The position numbers and the translations under genes are program-made. A DNA stretch of 64,000 bases from Pseudomonadota bacterium. GTDB lineage: Bacteria > Pseudomonadota > Gammaproteobacteria > Burkholderiales > Sulfuriferulaceae. This document shows positions 57,129-64,000 of the stretch, one piece after another (positions within the stretch are counted from its first letter, which is position 1; each line of letters begins with the position of its first letter). The notes beneath the pieces were generated by a model, which was not told the DNA's origin, searched no databases, and worked only from the letters and a program-made list of their open reading frames with translations. The stretch covers positions 1-64,000 of the forward strand of contig JAJYHV010000049.1 of NCBI GenBank assembly GCA_021790515.1, given 5' to 3'.

Positions 57129-57164
57129 GATGTTTCATCAGGGAGGGGTGTGCATCGAAAACAG

Positions 57165-57190
57165 AAAAGCGCACCAGTTGGTGCGCTTTT
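57165..57190. terminator. Rho-independent terminator after ihfB
   Basis: AAAAGCGCACC / GGTGCGCTTTT with loop AGTT (57165-57190), perfect 11-bp arms. On the minus strand it lies 24 bp beyond the ihfB stop. Confidence 0.85.
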
Positions 57191-57213
57191 CCGGTTCAAC
57201 CTTTTCAGACCAA

Positions 57214-57501
57214 TCAGGCGGGTGAATAATCCACTCGTTCGCGTAACTCTTTGCCTGCCTTGAAATGGGGCACGTGCTTTTCCGGTACGTCCACCTTTTC
57301 GCCAGTTTTCGGGTTACGTCCCACGCGAGGCGGACGGTAGTTCAGACTAAAACTGCCAAACCCGCGAATTTCCACCCGTTTTCCGGTTGCCAGACTTTGT
57401 GATACCGCATCCAGAACGGTTCTGACCACAAGTTCCGTGTCAGCCAGCGCCAGTTGTGGATAGCGCTCTGTCAGTCTGATTATCAGCTCAGATTTAGTCA
57501 T
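57214..57501 (-). CDS. ihfB: Integration host factor subunit beta
   Basis: 95 residues. [43 protein letters not shown] and [15 protein letters not shown] distinguish IHF-beta from HU. IHF bends DNA sharply at specific sites. The second of two adjacent ATGs (57501) was chosen because AAGG lies at a good distance. rpsA ends 20 bp upstream, the usual order. Confidence 0.95.
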   Translation of the reverse strand: MTKSELIIRLTERYPQLALADTELVVRTVLDAVSQSLATGKRVEIRGFGSFSLNYRPPRVGRNPKTGEKVDVPEKHVPHFKAGKELRERVDYSPA

Positions 57502-57521
57502 CATCCCGCCTTTCAAATCAA

Positions 57522-59237
57522 TCAGGAATTACGGTTATCCAATTTGGCTTTCAGCAAGGCACCAAGGTTGGTGGTCCCTGAATTGGCAGCCTGATCGTCG
57601 GCCATTTTTTGCATGACTTCAGTGTGGTCTGCGGCATCTTTGGCCTTGACGGACAAATGAATGCTGCGACTCTTGCGATCCACATTGATAATCATCGCCT
57701 CCACGATGTCGCCTTCTTTCAGATGGGTGCGAATGTCTTCCACGCGATCACGAGAAAATTCGGATGCGCGCAAATAACCCTCTACATCATTGTCCAACTG
57801 AATCGTGGCGCCTTTGGCATCGAGTGATTTGACCACGCCTTTGACGATGCTACCTTTGTCGAAGCTCGACACAAAGCTGTTGACCGGATCGCTCTCAATC
57901 TGTTTGATGCCCAGCGAAATGCGTTCACGCTCCACATCGATGGCCAGAACGACCGCCTGTACTTCGTCGCCCTTGCGGAAATTGCGCACGGCTTCTTCAC
58001 CAGGCAACGACCAGGACAGGTCGGACAGGTGCACCAGACCATCAATTCCGCCCGGCAAGCCAATAAAGACGCCAAAATCGGTAATGGATTTGATTTGACC
58101 GGAAACCTTGTCACCCTTTTTATGGCCGGATTCGAAATCTTCCCATGGGTTGGTCTTGCATTGTTTCATGCCCAGCGAAATACGACGACGTTCTTCATCG
58201 ATTTCCAGTACCATGACTTCAACTTCGTCACCCAGTTGCACAACCTTGGAAGGATGGACATTTTTGTTGGTCCAGTCCATTTCGGACACGTGCACCAAAC
58301 CTTCAATACCGGTTTCAATTTCCACGAATGCGCCATAATCGGTCAAGTTTGCCACTTTACCAAACATGCGGGTCCCGGCAGGATAACGACGTGCCAGGCC
58401 ATGCCATGGATCATCGCCCAACTGCTTGATGCCGAGCGAAACACGATTCTTTTCCTGATCAAATTTCAGAATCTTGGCTTCCACTTCGTCGCCTACCTGC
58501 ACCACTTCCGATGGATGTTTGACGCGACGCCAGGCCATGTCAGTGATGTGCAGCAGTCCGTCGATACCGCCCAAATCAACAAACGCGCCATAATCAGTAA
58601 TGTTTTTGACCACGCCTCTGACGATGGCGCCTTCTTTCAGGTTGGACATCAATGCATCGCGATCCGCACCCATCGTTGCTTCAAGCACGGCGCGGCGTGA
58701 AACGACTACATTATTGCGTTTACGGTCGAGCTTGATGACCTTGAATTCCATCTCTTTGTTTTCATATGGAGTCGTGTCCTTGACCGGACGAATATCCACC
58801 AAAGAGCCAGGCAAGAAAGCCCGAATCCCGTTTACCATGACTGTCAAACCGCCTTTGACCTTGCCATTGACCATGCCAGAGATGATCTCGCCGTCTTCCA
58901 TGGCTTTTTCCAGGTTAATCCAGGCAGCCAGTCGCTTGGCCTTGTCGCGCGACAAACGGGTAGAGCCGTAGCCATCTTCCAGCATTTCAATCGCTACGCT
59001 GACGAAATCGCCTACCTTGACTTCCAGTTCGCCACGATCGGAGCGAAATTCTTCGATCGGAATCAGGCTTTCGGACTTCAGTCCGGCATTGACGATGACA
59101 AAATTGTCGTCGATACCGACCACTTCGGCAGTAATGACTTCGCCGGCACGCAACTCCTGACGGCTCAAACTTTCTTCAAACAGTGCTGCAAAACTCTCCA
59201 TACCGTTTTCGGCAACGGGTTCAGAAACAATAGACAT
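57522..59237 (-). CDS. rpsA: 30S ribosomal protein S1
   Basis: 571 residues with six S1 (OB-fold) repeats, e.g. [41 protein letters not shown] and [20 protein letters not shown]. The first two dock S1 on the 30S subunit, the others bind mRNA. The start [21 protein letters not shown] is preceded only by a weak Shine-Dalgarno (CAGGTTAATCATTC), which is also a feature of E. coli rpsA where S1 represses itself. A terminator-like hairpin and a tandem repeat lie upstream. Confidence 0.96.
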   Translation of the reverse strand: MSIVSEPVAENGMESFAALFEESLSRQELRAGEVITAEVVGIDDNFVIVNAGLKSESLIPIEEFRSDRGELEVKVGDFVSVAIEMLEDGYGSTRLSRDKAKRLAAWINLEKAMEDGEIISGMVNGKVKGGLTVMVNGIRAFLPGSLVDIRPVKDTTPYENKEMEFKVIKLDRKRNNVVVSRRAVLEATMGADRDALMSNLKEGAIVRGVVKNITDYGAFVDLGGIDGLLHITDMAWRRVKHPSEVVQVGDEVEAKILKFDQEKNRVSLGIKQLGDDPWHGLARRYPAGTRMFGKVANLTDYGAFVEIETGIEGLVHVSEMDWTNKNVHPSKVVQLGDEVEVMVLEIDEERRRISLGMKQCKTNPWEDFESGHKKGDKVSGQIKSITDFGVFIGLPGGIDGLVHLSDLSWSLPGEEAVRNFRKGDEVQAVVLAIDVERERISLGIKQIESDPVNSFVSSFDKGSIVKGVVKSLDAKGATIQLDNDVEGYLRASEFSRDRVEDIRTHLKEGDIVEAMIINVDRKSRSIHLSVKAKDAADHTEVMQKMADDQAANSGTTNLGALLKAKLDNRNS

Positions 59238-59251
59238 GAATGATTAACCTG

Positions 59252-59273
59252 AAAAAACCGCGATATATAGCGG
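59252..59273 (-). promoter_or_regulatory. Terminator-like hairpin in the rpsA leader
   Basis: On the minus strand CCGCTATATATCGCGG is followed by T6 and then, 15 nt later, by the rpsA ATG. The structure looks like an intrinsic terminator but lies immediately before the start codon; it may end cmk transcripts or act as an attenuator or S1 autoregulation site. Confidence 0.45.
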
Positions 59274-59384
59274 GGTAAAATTTGGGACTCGCCCACCAAG
59301 CCAAGCGATTGATGATTTGCCACCACAGGCAGATCAAGCAATCCTTGACACCCTTGCCAACTGAAAACCAGTTGATCAATATAA

Positions 59385-59464
59385 CCAACTCTTGCAACAA
59401 CTGACTCTTGCAACAACTGACTCTTGCAACAACCAACTCTTGCAACAACCAACTCTTGCAACTC
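59385..59464. repeat. Five-copy 16-bp tandem repeat upstream of rpsA
   Basis: Units of CCAACTCTTGCAACAA or CTGACTCTTGCAACAA begin at 59385, 59401, 59417, 59433 and 59449 (the last ends in CTC). The array lies between the cmk stop and rpsA, about 150-230 bp before the rpsA start. On the minus strand each unit carries TTGTTGCAAGAGT. Confidence 0.9.
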
Positions 59465-59482
59465 TTAACAACAGCATTTATA

Positions 59483-60178
59483 TCACACTTGCTGCAAATG
59501 CTTCCAGCGCGCCAACACCCAATCCACCGCCATTTGTATCGTCATGGCACTGGTGTCGAGTAATTCGGCAGTCGGTTCACGCACCAACGGGGCAACGGCG
59601 CGCGCTGCATCACGCGCATCGCGCTCTGCCATTTGTCGCGTCAATTCAACGAGCAGATTGTCGATTTTAACATCCATCCCTTTTTCCATCAACTGCTTAT
59701 AGCGTCTTTCCGCGCGAATTTCCGGGCTGGCGGTCAAAAAAACTTTCAAACTGGCGTCCGGAAATACCACTGACGCCATGTCCCGGCCATCGGCCACCAA
59801 CCCCGGCGCACGACGAAAAGCCCGTTGACGCGCCAGTAATGCGGCACGAACCGCAGGATACTGGGCAACACAGGAAGCGCCGGCCCCCATATTTTCACTA
59901 CGCAACACATCGTCTACCTGCCGCTCATCCAACCAGACAGCATTCGCTTCAAAACGCACCGACAATCGTTCCGCCAGCGCCGCCAACGCCATTTCATCGT
60001 GCCAGGACACTCCCTGCCGCTCAGCAGCCAATGCCGTCAGACGATACAATGCGCCACTGTCCAGATAATGAAAACCCAATTGCCGCGCCACCAGACTGGC
60101 CACCGTACCCTTTCCTGACGCTGAAGGGCCGTCAATGGCAATAACCGGTACAAAGCCCGGGGCTCTCTCAGCGCTCAT
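59483..60178 (-). CDS. cmk: Cytidylate kinase Cmk
   Basis: 231 residues. P-loop [19 protein letters not shown] near 13-30, [12 protein letters not shown] near 38 and [13 protein letters not shown] near 132 identify the CMP/dCMP kinase. The N terminus has about nine extra residues before the P-loop strand. The ATG overlaps the aroA stop by 4 nt, and rpsA follows. Confidence 0.95.
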   Translation of the reverse strand: MSAERAPGFVPVIAIDGPSASGKGTVASLVARQLGFHYLDSGALYRLTALAAERQGVSWHDEMALAALAERLSVRFEANAVWLDERQVDDVLRSENMGAGASCVAQYPAVRAALLARQRAFRRAPGLVADGRDMASVVFPDASLKVFLTASPEIRAERRYKQLMEKGMDVKIDNLLVELTRQMAERDARDAARAVAPLVREPTAELLDTSAMTIQMAVDWVLARWKHLQQV

Positions 60179-61470
60179 GGCCGCGCAATCGTAGAAAATA
60201 CATTAAAGTATTCCGGAAATGTCTTGTTGACACAGGAAGGATCATTAATACGAATCGGCACGCCAGCCAATGCAACCAGCGAGAAACACATCGCCATACG
60301 ATGATCATCGTAAGTATCAATCGTGGCCGGCAGAATTTTTTCCGGTGGCACGATACGCAAATAATCACTCCCCGCCTCTACTTCCGCCCCCACTTTGCGC
60401 AACTCGGTGGCCATGGCAGTAATGCGATCGGTTTCCTTCACCCGCCAACTGCCAATGTTACGCAATACAGTTTCACCGCGTGCAAACAACGCCAATACCG
60501 CCAAAGTCATGGCCGCATCCGGAATATGGTTGAAATCACCGTCAATACCAGCCAACTCTTCTCCACTACAAACCACGATGGCTTTGTCCTCGTATTCGAC
60601 GATCGCCCCCATCTGCACCAACGCCTGCGCAAAACGGACATCTCCCTGAATACTGAGTCGCCCCACCCCTTCCACCCGCACCGGACCGCCGCCGATAACC
60701 CCTGCTGCCAAAAAATAAGATGCTGACGACGCATCACCTTCGACTTCAATGTTACCCGGACTCACATACTGCCTGTTCGCACGCAGATGAAAAACACTCA
60801 ATCCTTCCGTCTCGACAATCACACCAAAGCGGCGCATGAGTTTGAGCGTAATATCGATATAAGGCTTGGAAATCAACTCGCCAGCCACGCGTACGGTCAC
60901 CTCACGCTGTAACAATGGCGCGGCCAACAGCAAACCCGTCAAAAACTGGCTGGATACCGAGCCCCGCACACTGACAGATGCCAATGCGGAAGGCGTGGCC
61001 GGCGCAATATCGAGCGGCGGGCATCCCTCTGTTCCCAGGTAACTTATCTGCGCTCCCAGACCGCGTAGCGCATCGACCAGATCACCAATGGGTCGCTCAT
61101 GCATGCGTGCCGTACCGGTAAGACGATATGAACCACCCGATAGGGCCAACACGGCGGTCAGGGAGCGAAATGCGGTTCCTGCATTACCGAGAAACAATTC
61201 TGCCTGTTGTACCGGAAATCGCCCGGCAACACCCTTGATTAAATAATCGCGACTGCCATCCACCTGCTGGCAGATCACGCCCAGTTGCGTCAAAGCAGCC
61301 AGCATGACCCGCGTATCGTCACAGTCGAGCACATGACGCACCAAGGTTTCACCCTCAGCCAATGCCGCGAGCAACAAAATCCGGTTGGAAAGACTTTTTG
61401 AACCGGGCAAATGCACCGTTCCCTCGGCAATCCGCAAAGCCGGAATGTCCATAAAATGCGTCGCTGTCAT
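60175..61470 (-). CDS. aroA: 3-phosphoshikimate 1-carboxyvinyltransferase (EPSP synthase) AroA
   Basis: About 431 residues. [20 protein letters not shown] near 20, [18 protein letters not shown] near 165, [21 protein letters not shown] near 310 and [20 protein letters not shown] near 335 are family signatures. It makes EPSP from shikimate 3-phosphate and PEP. The loop [15 protein letters not shown] has Ser (codon 61162-61164) where nearly all class I enzymes have Pro (E. coli Pro101). Start ATG 61470; a TTG at 61479 is in frame. Upstream 185 bp contain TATACT near 61626, a possible -10. Confidence 0.94.
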   Translation of the reverse strand: MTATHFMDIPALRIAEGTVHLPGSKSLSNRILLLAALAEGETLVRHVLDCDDTRVMLAALTQLGVICQQVDGSRDYLIKGVAGRFPVQQAELFLGNAGTAFRSLTAVLALSGGSYRLTGTARMHERPIGDLVDALRGLGAQISYLGTEGCPPLDIAPATPSALASVSVRGSVSSQFLTGLLLAAPLLQREVTVRVAGELISKPYIDITLKLMRRFGVIVETEGLSVFHLRANRQYVSPGNIEVEGDASSASYFLAAGVIGGGPVRVEGVGRLSIQGDVRFAQALVQMGAIVEYEDKAIVVCSGEELAGIDGDFNHIPDAAMTLAVLALFARGETVLRNIGSWRVKETDRITAMATELRKVGAEVEAGSDYLRIVPPEKILPATIDTYDDHRMAMCFSLVALAGVPIRINDPSCVNKTFPEYFNVFSTIARP

Positions 61471-61664
61471 ATCTACCAACTAGTTAACCATAAAATTATA
61501 GCAAGGCAGGCGAGACACGCCTGATGTTAACCCATTTTTTCATGCGGTTGCACCGCCTCCGCGAGCCCGGGTTTTGTGTGGATTCGCGCACCGCGCGCAC
61601 CACACCATGACGACAACGGCGGGAAAGTATACCGCAAAAACAGGCGAACAAAAATGACGGTCAA

Positions 61665-63362
61665 TCAACGCACAAACAAAATGTACGCCAGAAAAAAATC
61701 CAGCACCAGAGCAAAAATTGCCACGGAACGCCAGATAATCAACGGTTGTCTGGCCAACAGCGGTGTGGCAGGCAACGCTGATAACGGGCGCCGCTCACCA
61801 TATTCCAGCGCCAGCAAAAACTCTTCCGCCGTTTCAAAACGTTCTCCCGGTTTACGGGCAACGGCTTTTTGCAGCACATGTTCGAGCCAGGCGGGCGTCT
61901 CTGGCCGATAACGCACCACCGGCGTCATCTCGCCAAACACCGGATGTTGAAACGGCTCGATTTCGCCGTATGGATAATGTCGGGTCAACAAATAATATAA
62001 CGTAACACCCACAGCGTACAATTCGCTGGATACACTCGCCCGCGCAGCTTCCAGCAACAACTCCGGCGCCATGAAAGCCGGTGTGCCAACGCCAACCCCC
62101 GTATTTTGCCAGGCAAGGCTCGTTGCCACACCAAAATCGAGGATGCGTAATCGACCATCGTCTCCCCAGTGCAGATTGGCCGGCTTGATGTCACGATGCA
62201 AAATATTCAGCCGATGCAGGCTTGCCAACCCTTTCAGCGTCCGAATTCCCATCTGGATAATATCCGCCACAGAAAAATGACGGCCGGCGTCAATATATTG
62301 CTGCAATGTTGCGCCTGCATGCCACGACATCACATAATAAAGCGCCGAACGTTGCTCGGCAACCAAGGGCAACACCTGTGGAAAATAATGCGCCAACGCC
62401 CGTTTCGCCAGCCATTCTTCTTGCATCAACGCAATGGACAATTCTGCCTGCCCCATCATGTCCGGCGGCAAGGTTTTCAGGACATGATTTTGACCGTCAC
62501 GCAGATTTTTAACTTTATACAACAATGACAAACGTGAAGCATGGATCACCTCCAATACCTCAAAACCATCAATTTGCATACCGGATTTCAATCGAGGCGG
62601 CACAGGTAAACGACGCCCTGCGGATAAATGATCCTGCCAGCCATTTTCCGCCACGGCGTCAACACGGATAACCAGTGCGCTGGCATTGTCTTGCCCACCG
62701 CGTCGATGCGCCTGCGTCACCAATGCCGCTGCCGCCAACTCCGGATTATCATTCTCGTCGAGCGTACGGTGCATGACCACATCACCAAGTGCTTCCCATA
62801 CACCATCCGACACCAGCAAAAAAGCATCGCCAGCCTGCAAATCGCCGTCGGAAAAATCCACCATCAAGTGTTGATCAAGGCCAACCGCACGTTTCAAAAC
62901 ATGCCGCATATCCGGCCGATCCCAGACATGATCAGTCGTCAATTGCTCCAGCACGCCGCCACGCAAACGATAAATACGGGAATCCCCTACCTGCGCGAGA
63001 TAAAAATGCTGCCCCCGCAACACCAATGCAGACAGGGTACACGACATTCCCGCCAGATCGCGGCGTGTCACCGCCTGTGCTATCAACCAGCGATTGATGG
63101 CAGAAAGCACCCTTTCCAGCGCATATGGCACAGCCCAAGTATCCGGTGTGGCATAATAATCCGCCAGCAGACCACGCACGGTGTATTCCGCCGCCTCACG
63201 ACCGCCCGCCCCGCCAGATACACCGTCGGCCAGTGCAGCCAGCATCCCTTTGACTGTCGCAACTGTTTTTCCGGGCTCGACAAACGCACAAAAATCCTCG
63301 TTGCGCTCCCGCGGCCCCGTTGCCGTCGCGTGAGCCACCCGATACACGGCTTGCCGGTTCAA
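61665..63362 (-). CDS. PP2C phosphatase-Ser/Thr protein kinase fusion
   Basis: 565 residues. PP2C domain (1-240): GPRERNEDFC, LADGVSGGAGG, GDSRIYRLRGG, LLVSDGVWE and GGQDNAS supply the metal-binding Asp residues. Kinase (265-520): Lys in HVLKTLPP, HRDIKPANLHW and ILDFGVAT are intact, but the glycine loop reads VIHASRLSLLYKV without G-x-G. A membrane helix (~543-562) ends the protein. It starts with TTG overlapping the transporter stop. Such fusions accompany nitrate/nitrite transporters in nas-type clusters, so it probably acts on nitrate uptake or assimilation. Confidence 0.9.
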   Translation of the reverse strand: MNRQAVYRVAHATATGPRERNEDFCAFVEPGKTVATVKGMLAALADGVSGGAGGREAAEYTVRGLLADYYATPDTWAVPYALERVLSAINRWLIAQAVTRRDLAGMSCTLSALVLRGQHFYLAQVGDSRIYRLRGGVLEQLTTDHVWDRPDMRHVLKRAVGLDQHLMVDFSDGDLQAGDAFLLVSDGVWEALGDVVMHRTLDENDNPELAAAALVTQAHRRGGQDNASALVIRVDAVAENGWQDHLSAGRRLPVPPRLKSGMQIDGFEVLEVIHASRLSLLYKVKNLRDGQNHVLKTLPPDMMGQAELSIALMQEEWLAKRALAHYFPQVLPLVAEQRSALYYVMSWHAGATLQQYIDAGRHFSVADIIQMGIRTLKGLASLHRLNILHRDIKPANLHWGDDGRLRILDFGVATSLAWQNTGVGVGTPAFMAPELLLEAARASVSSELYAVGVTLYYLLTRHYPYGEIEPFQHPVFGEMTPVVRYRPETPAWLEHVLQKAVARKPGERFETAEEFLLALEYGERRPLSALPATPLLARQPLIIWRSVAIFALVLDFFLAYILFVR

Positions 63363-64000
63363 ACACGCGCCCCGGCAACCGACGCAGCACCCCAGGTCGT
63401 GCGCCAGCGGCGTTTGACCATACTTAACCCGAATAACGATAATAACGCCAGACCGGCAAACAGGATAAATCCGATCTGATAGCTTCCCGTCAACTGGCGT
63501 GAATAGCCCAGACTGGAGGCGAGATAAAAACCACCTACTCCCCCTGCCATCCCGACCAGGCCGGTCATGACCCCGATCTCTCGCCGAAATCGTTGTGGAA
63601 CCAACTGGAACACTGCACCATTACCCATTCCCAACGCCAGCATCACCGGCACGATCACCAATAACGCCAACCATGGCGTGGACATGCCACTACTAATCGC
63701 CAACAGAAAAATTGCCGCCAAAGTATACATGACAAGTAGTGTACGAATCCCTCCTATACGGTCAGCAAGCATACCACCCAAAGGACGCACCAGCGAACCG
63801 GCAAACACGCAGGCCGCCGTAAAATAACCTGCCACCACCGGCGATAATCCATACTGGGTATTAAAGTAAATGGTCAGACTGGAAGCCAGACCAACGAAAC
63901 CACCAAACGTCACACCATAAAAAAACATGAACCACCAGGCATCCTTGTCGCGCAACACCTGCAAATACTCGCGCAAGGTTTTTGCAGGCGGGCACTCCGG
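63359..64000 (-). CDS. Nitrate/nitrite-type MFS transporter, 5' end outside the window
   Basis: The frame runs to the window edge, so only the C-terminal ~213 residues (about six membrane helices) are visible. WWFMFFYGVTFGGFVGLASSL and the second nitrate signature GMGNGAVFQLVPQRFRREIG with GLVGMAGGVGGF are the NarK/NasA motifs. It imports nitrate or exports nitrite. Coupled to the downstream phosphatase-kinase by a 4-nt overlap. Confidence 0.88.
   Translation of the reverse strand, partial: PECPPAKTLREYLQVLRDKDAWWFMFFYGVTFGGFVGLASSLTIYFNTQYGLSPVVAGYFTAACVFAGSLVRPLGGMLADRIGGIRTLLVMYTLAAIFLLAISSGMSTPWLALLVIVPVMLALGMGNGAVFQLVPQRFRREIGVMTGLVGMAGGVGGFYLASSLGYSRQLTGSYQIGFILFAGLALLSLFGLSMVKRRWRTTWGAASVAGARV

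Noticed and set aside
1-64000. CRISPR array, rRNA operon, riboswitch or prophage
   Set aside because: Scanning by eye found no spaced 25-40 bp direct repeats, rRNA sequence, known riboswitch core or phage structural gene.

Overview
The window is chromosomal DNA of a betaproteobacterium, probably from the Nitrosomonadales/Gallionellales side of the class. This rests on the gene neighbourhoods (tig-clpP-clpX-lon-hupB-tRNA-Val, iscRSUA-hscBA-fdx-iscX, aroA-cmk-rpsA-ihfB, pepA-holC-valS, lptF/lptG), the squalene genes hpnCDE, the glycolate oxidase genes and the moderate GC content. The exact genus cannot be read from the sequence alone. Gene density is high: neighbours often overlap by 4 nt, and most genes sit in co-directional runs.

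Layout. 1-3.6 kb (+): the tail of a TM2-domain protein, lplT and the helicase yoaA. 3.6-11.2 kb: aroC (-), yihY (+), then a tightly overlapped minus-strand chain of radical SAM protein, acpS, nagZ, a family 5 uracil-DNA glycosylase and uvrC. 11.3-18.0 kb (-): tRNA-Val, hupB, lon, clpX, clpP, tig and tRNA-Leu, a proteostasis block. 18.1-21.8 kb (+): hpnC-hpnD-hpnE (farnesyl diphosphate to squalene, for hopanoids) and a short-chain dehydrogenase. 21.7-26.2 kb (-): a PAS-GGDEF-EAL protein and ppiD. 26.3-31.9 kb (-): the complete isc Fe-S assembly operon, preceded by cysE and trmJ (31.9-33.6 kb). 33.6-36.0 kb (+): suhB, lysC and tRNA-Ser.

36.0-45.1 kb is the most accessory-looking part. Just 3' of tRNA-Ser lies an array of TGTAGCT repeats resembling integrase arm sites. 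It is followed by a DUF1537 sugar-acid kinase and an unusual transketolase/phosphoketolase-like enzyme, transcribed away from an IclR regulator and glcDEF. Together they look like one regulated carbon-acid module of unknown substrate. 45.3-50.5 kb holds an Aer-like receptor lacking its signalling hairpin, clsB, a ybhP-type phosphodiesterase and lptG/lptF. 50.5-56.9 kb (+) carries pepA, holC, a small unknown gene, valS and earP. 57.2-61.5 kb (-) carries ihfB, rpsA, cmk and aroA, the last with a natural Pro-to-Ser change in the active-site loop. The window ends with a PP2C phosphatase-protein kinase fusion coupled to a truncated nitrate/nitrite-type MFS transporter.

Two kinds of non-coding structure recur. 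The first is a MITE-like family with inverted ends close to GGAAGCGCTGATTNATTCC, with at least four paired or long copies (3.6, 26.5, 46.3, 56.9 kb) and single ends at 4.95 and 6.35 kb. Copies sit mostly right after stop codons. The second is a set of short tandem duplications of exactly 14 bp with unrelated sequences (5.03, 11.88, 26.55, 31.37 kb, and a degenerate one at 55.72 kb), plus a five-copy 16-bp array upstream of rpsA. No CRISPR array, intact insertion sequence, prophage or rRNA operon was seen.
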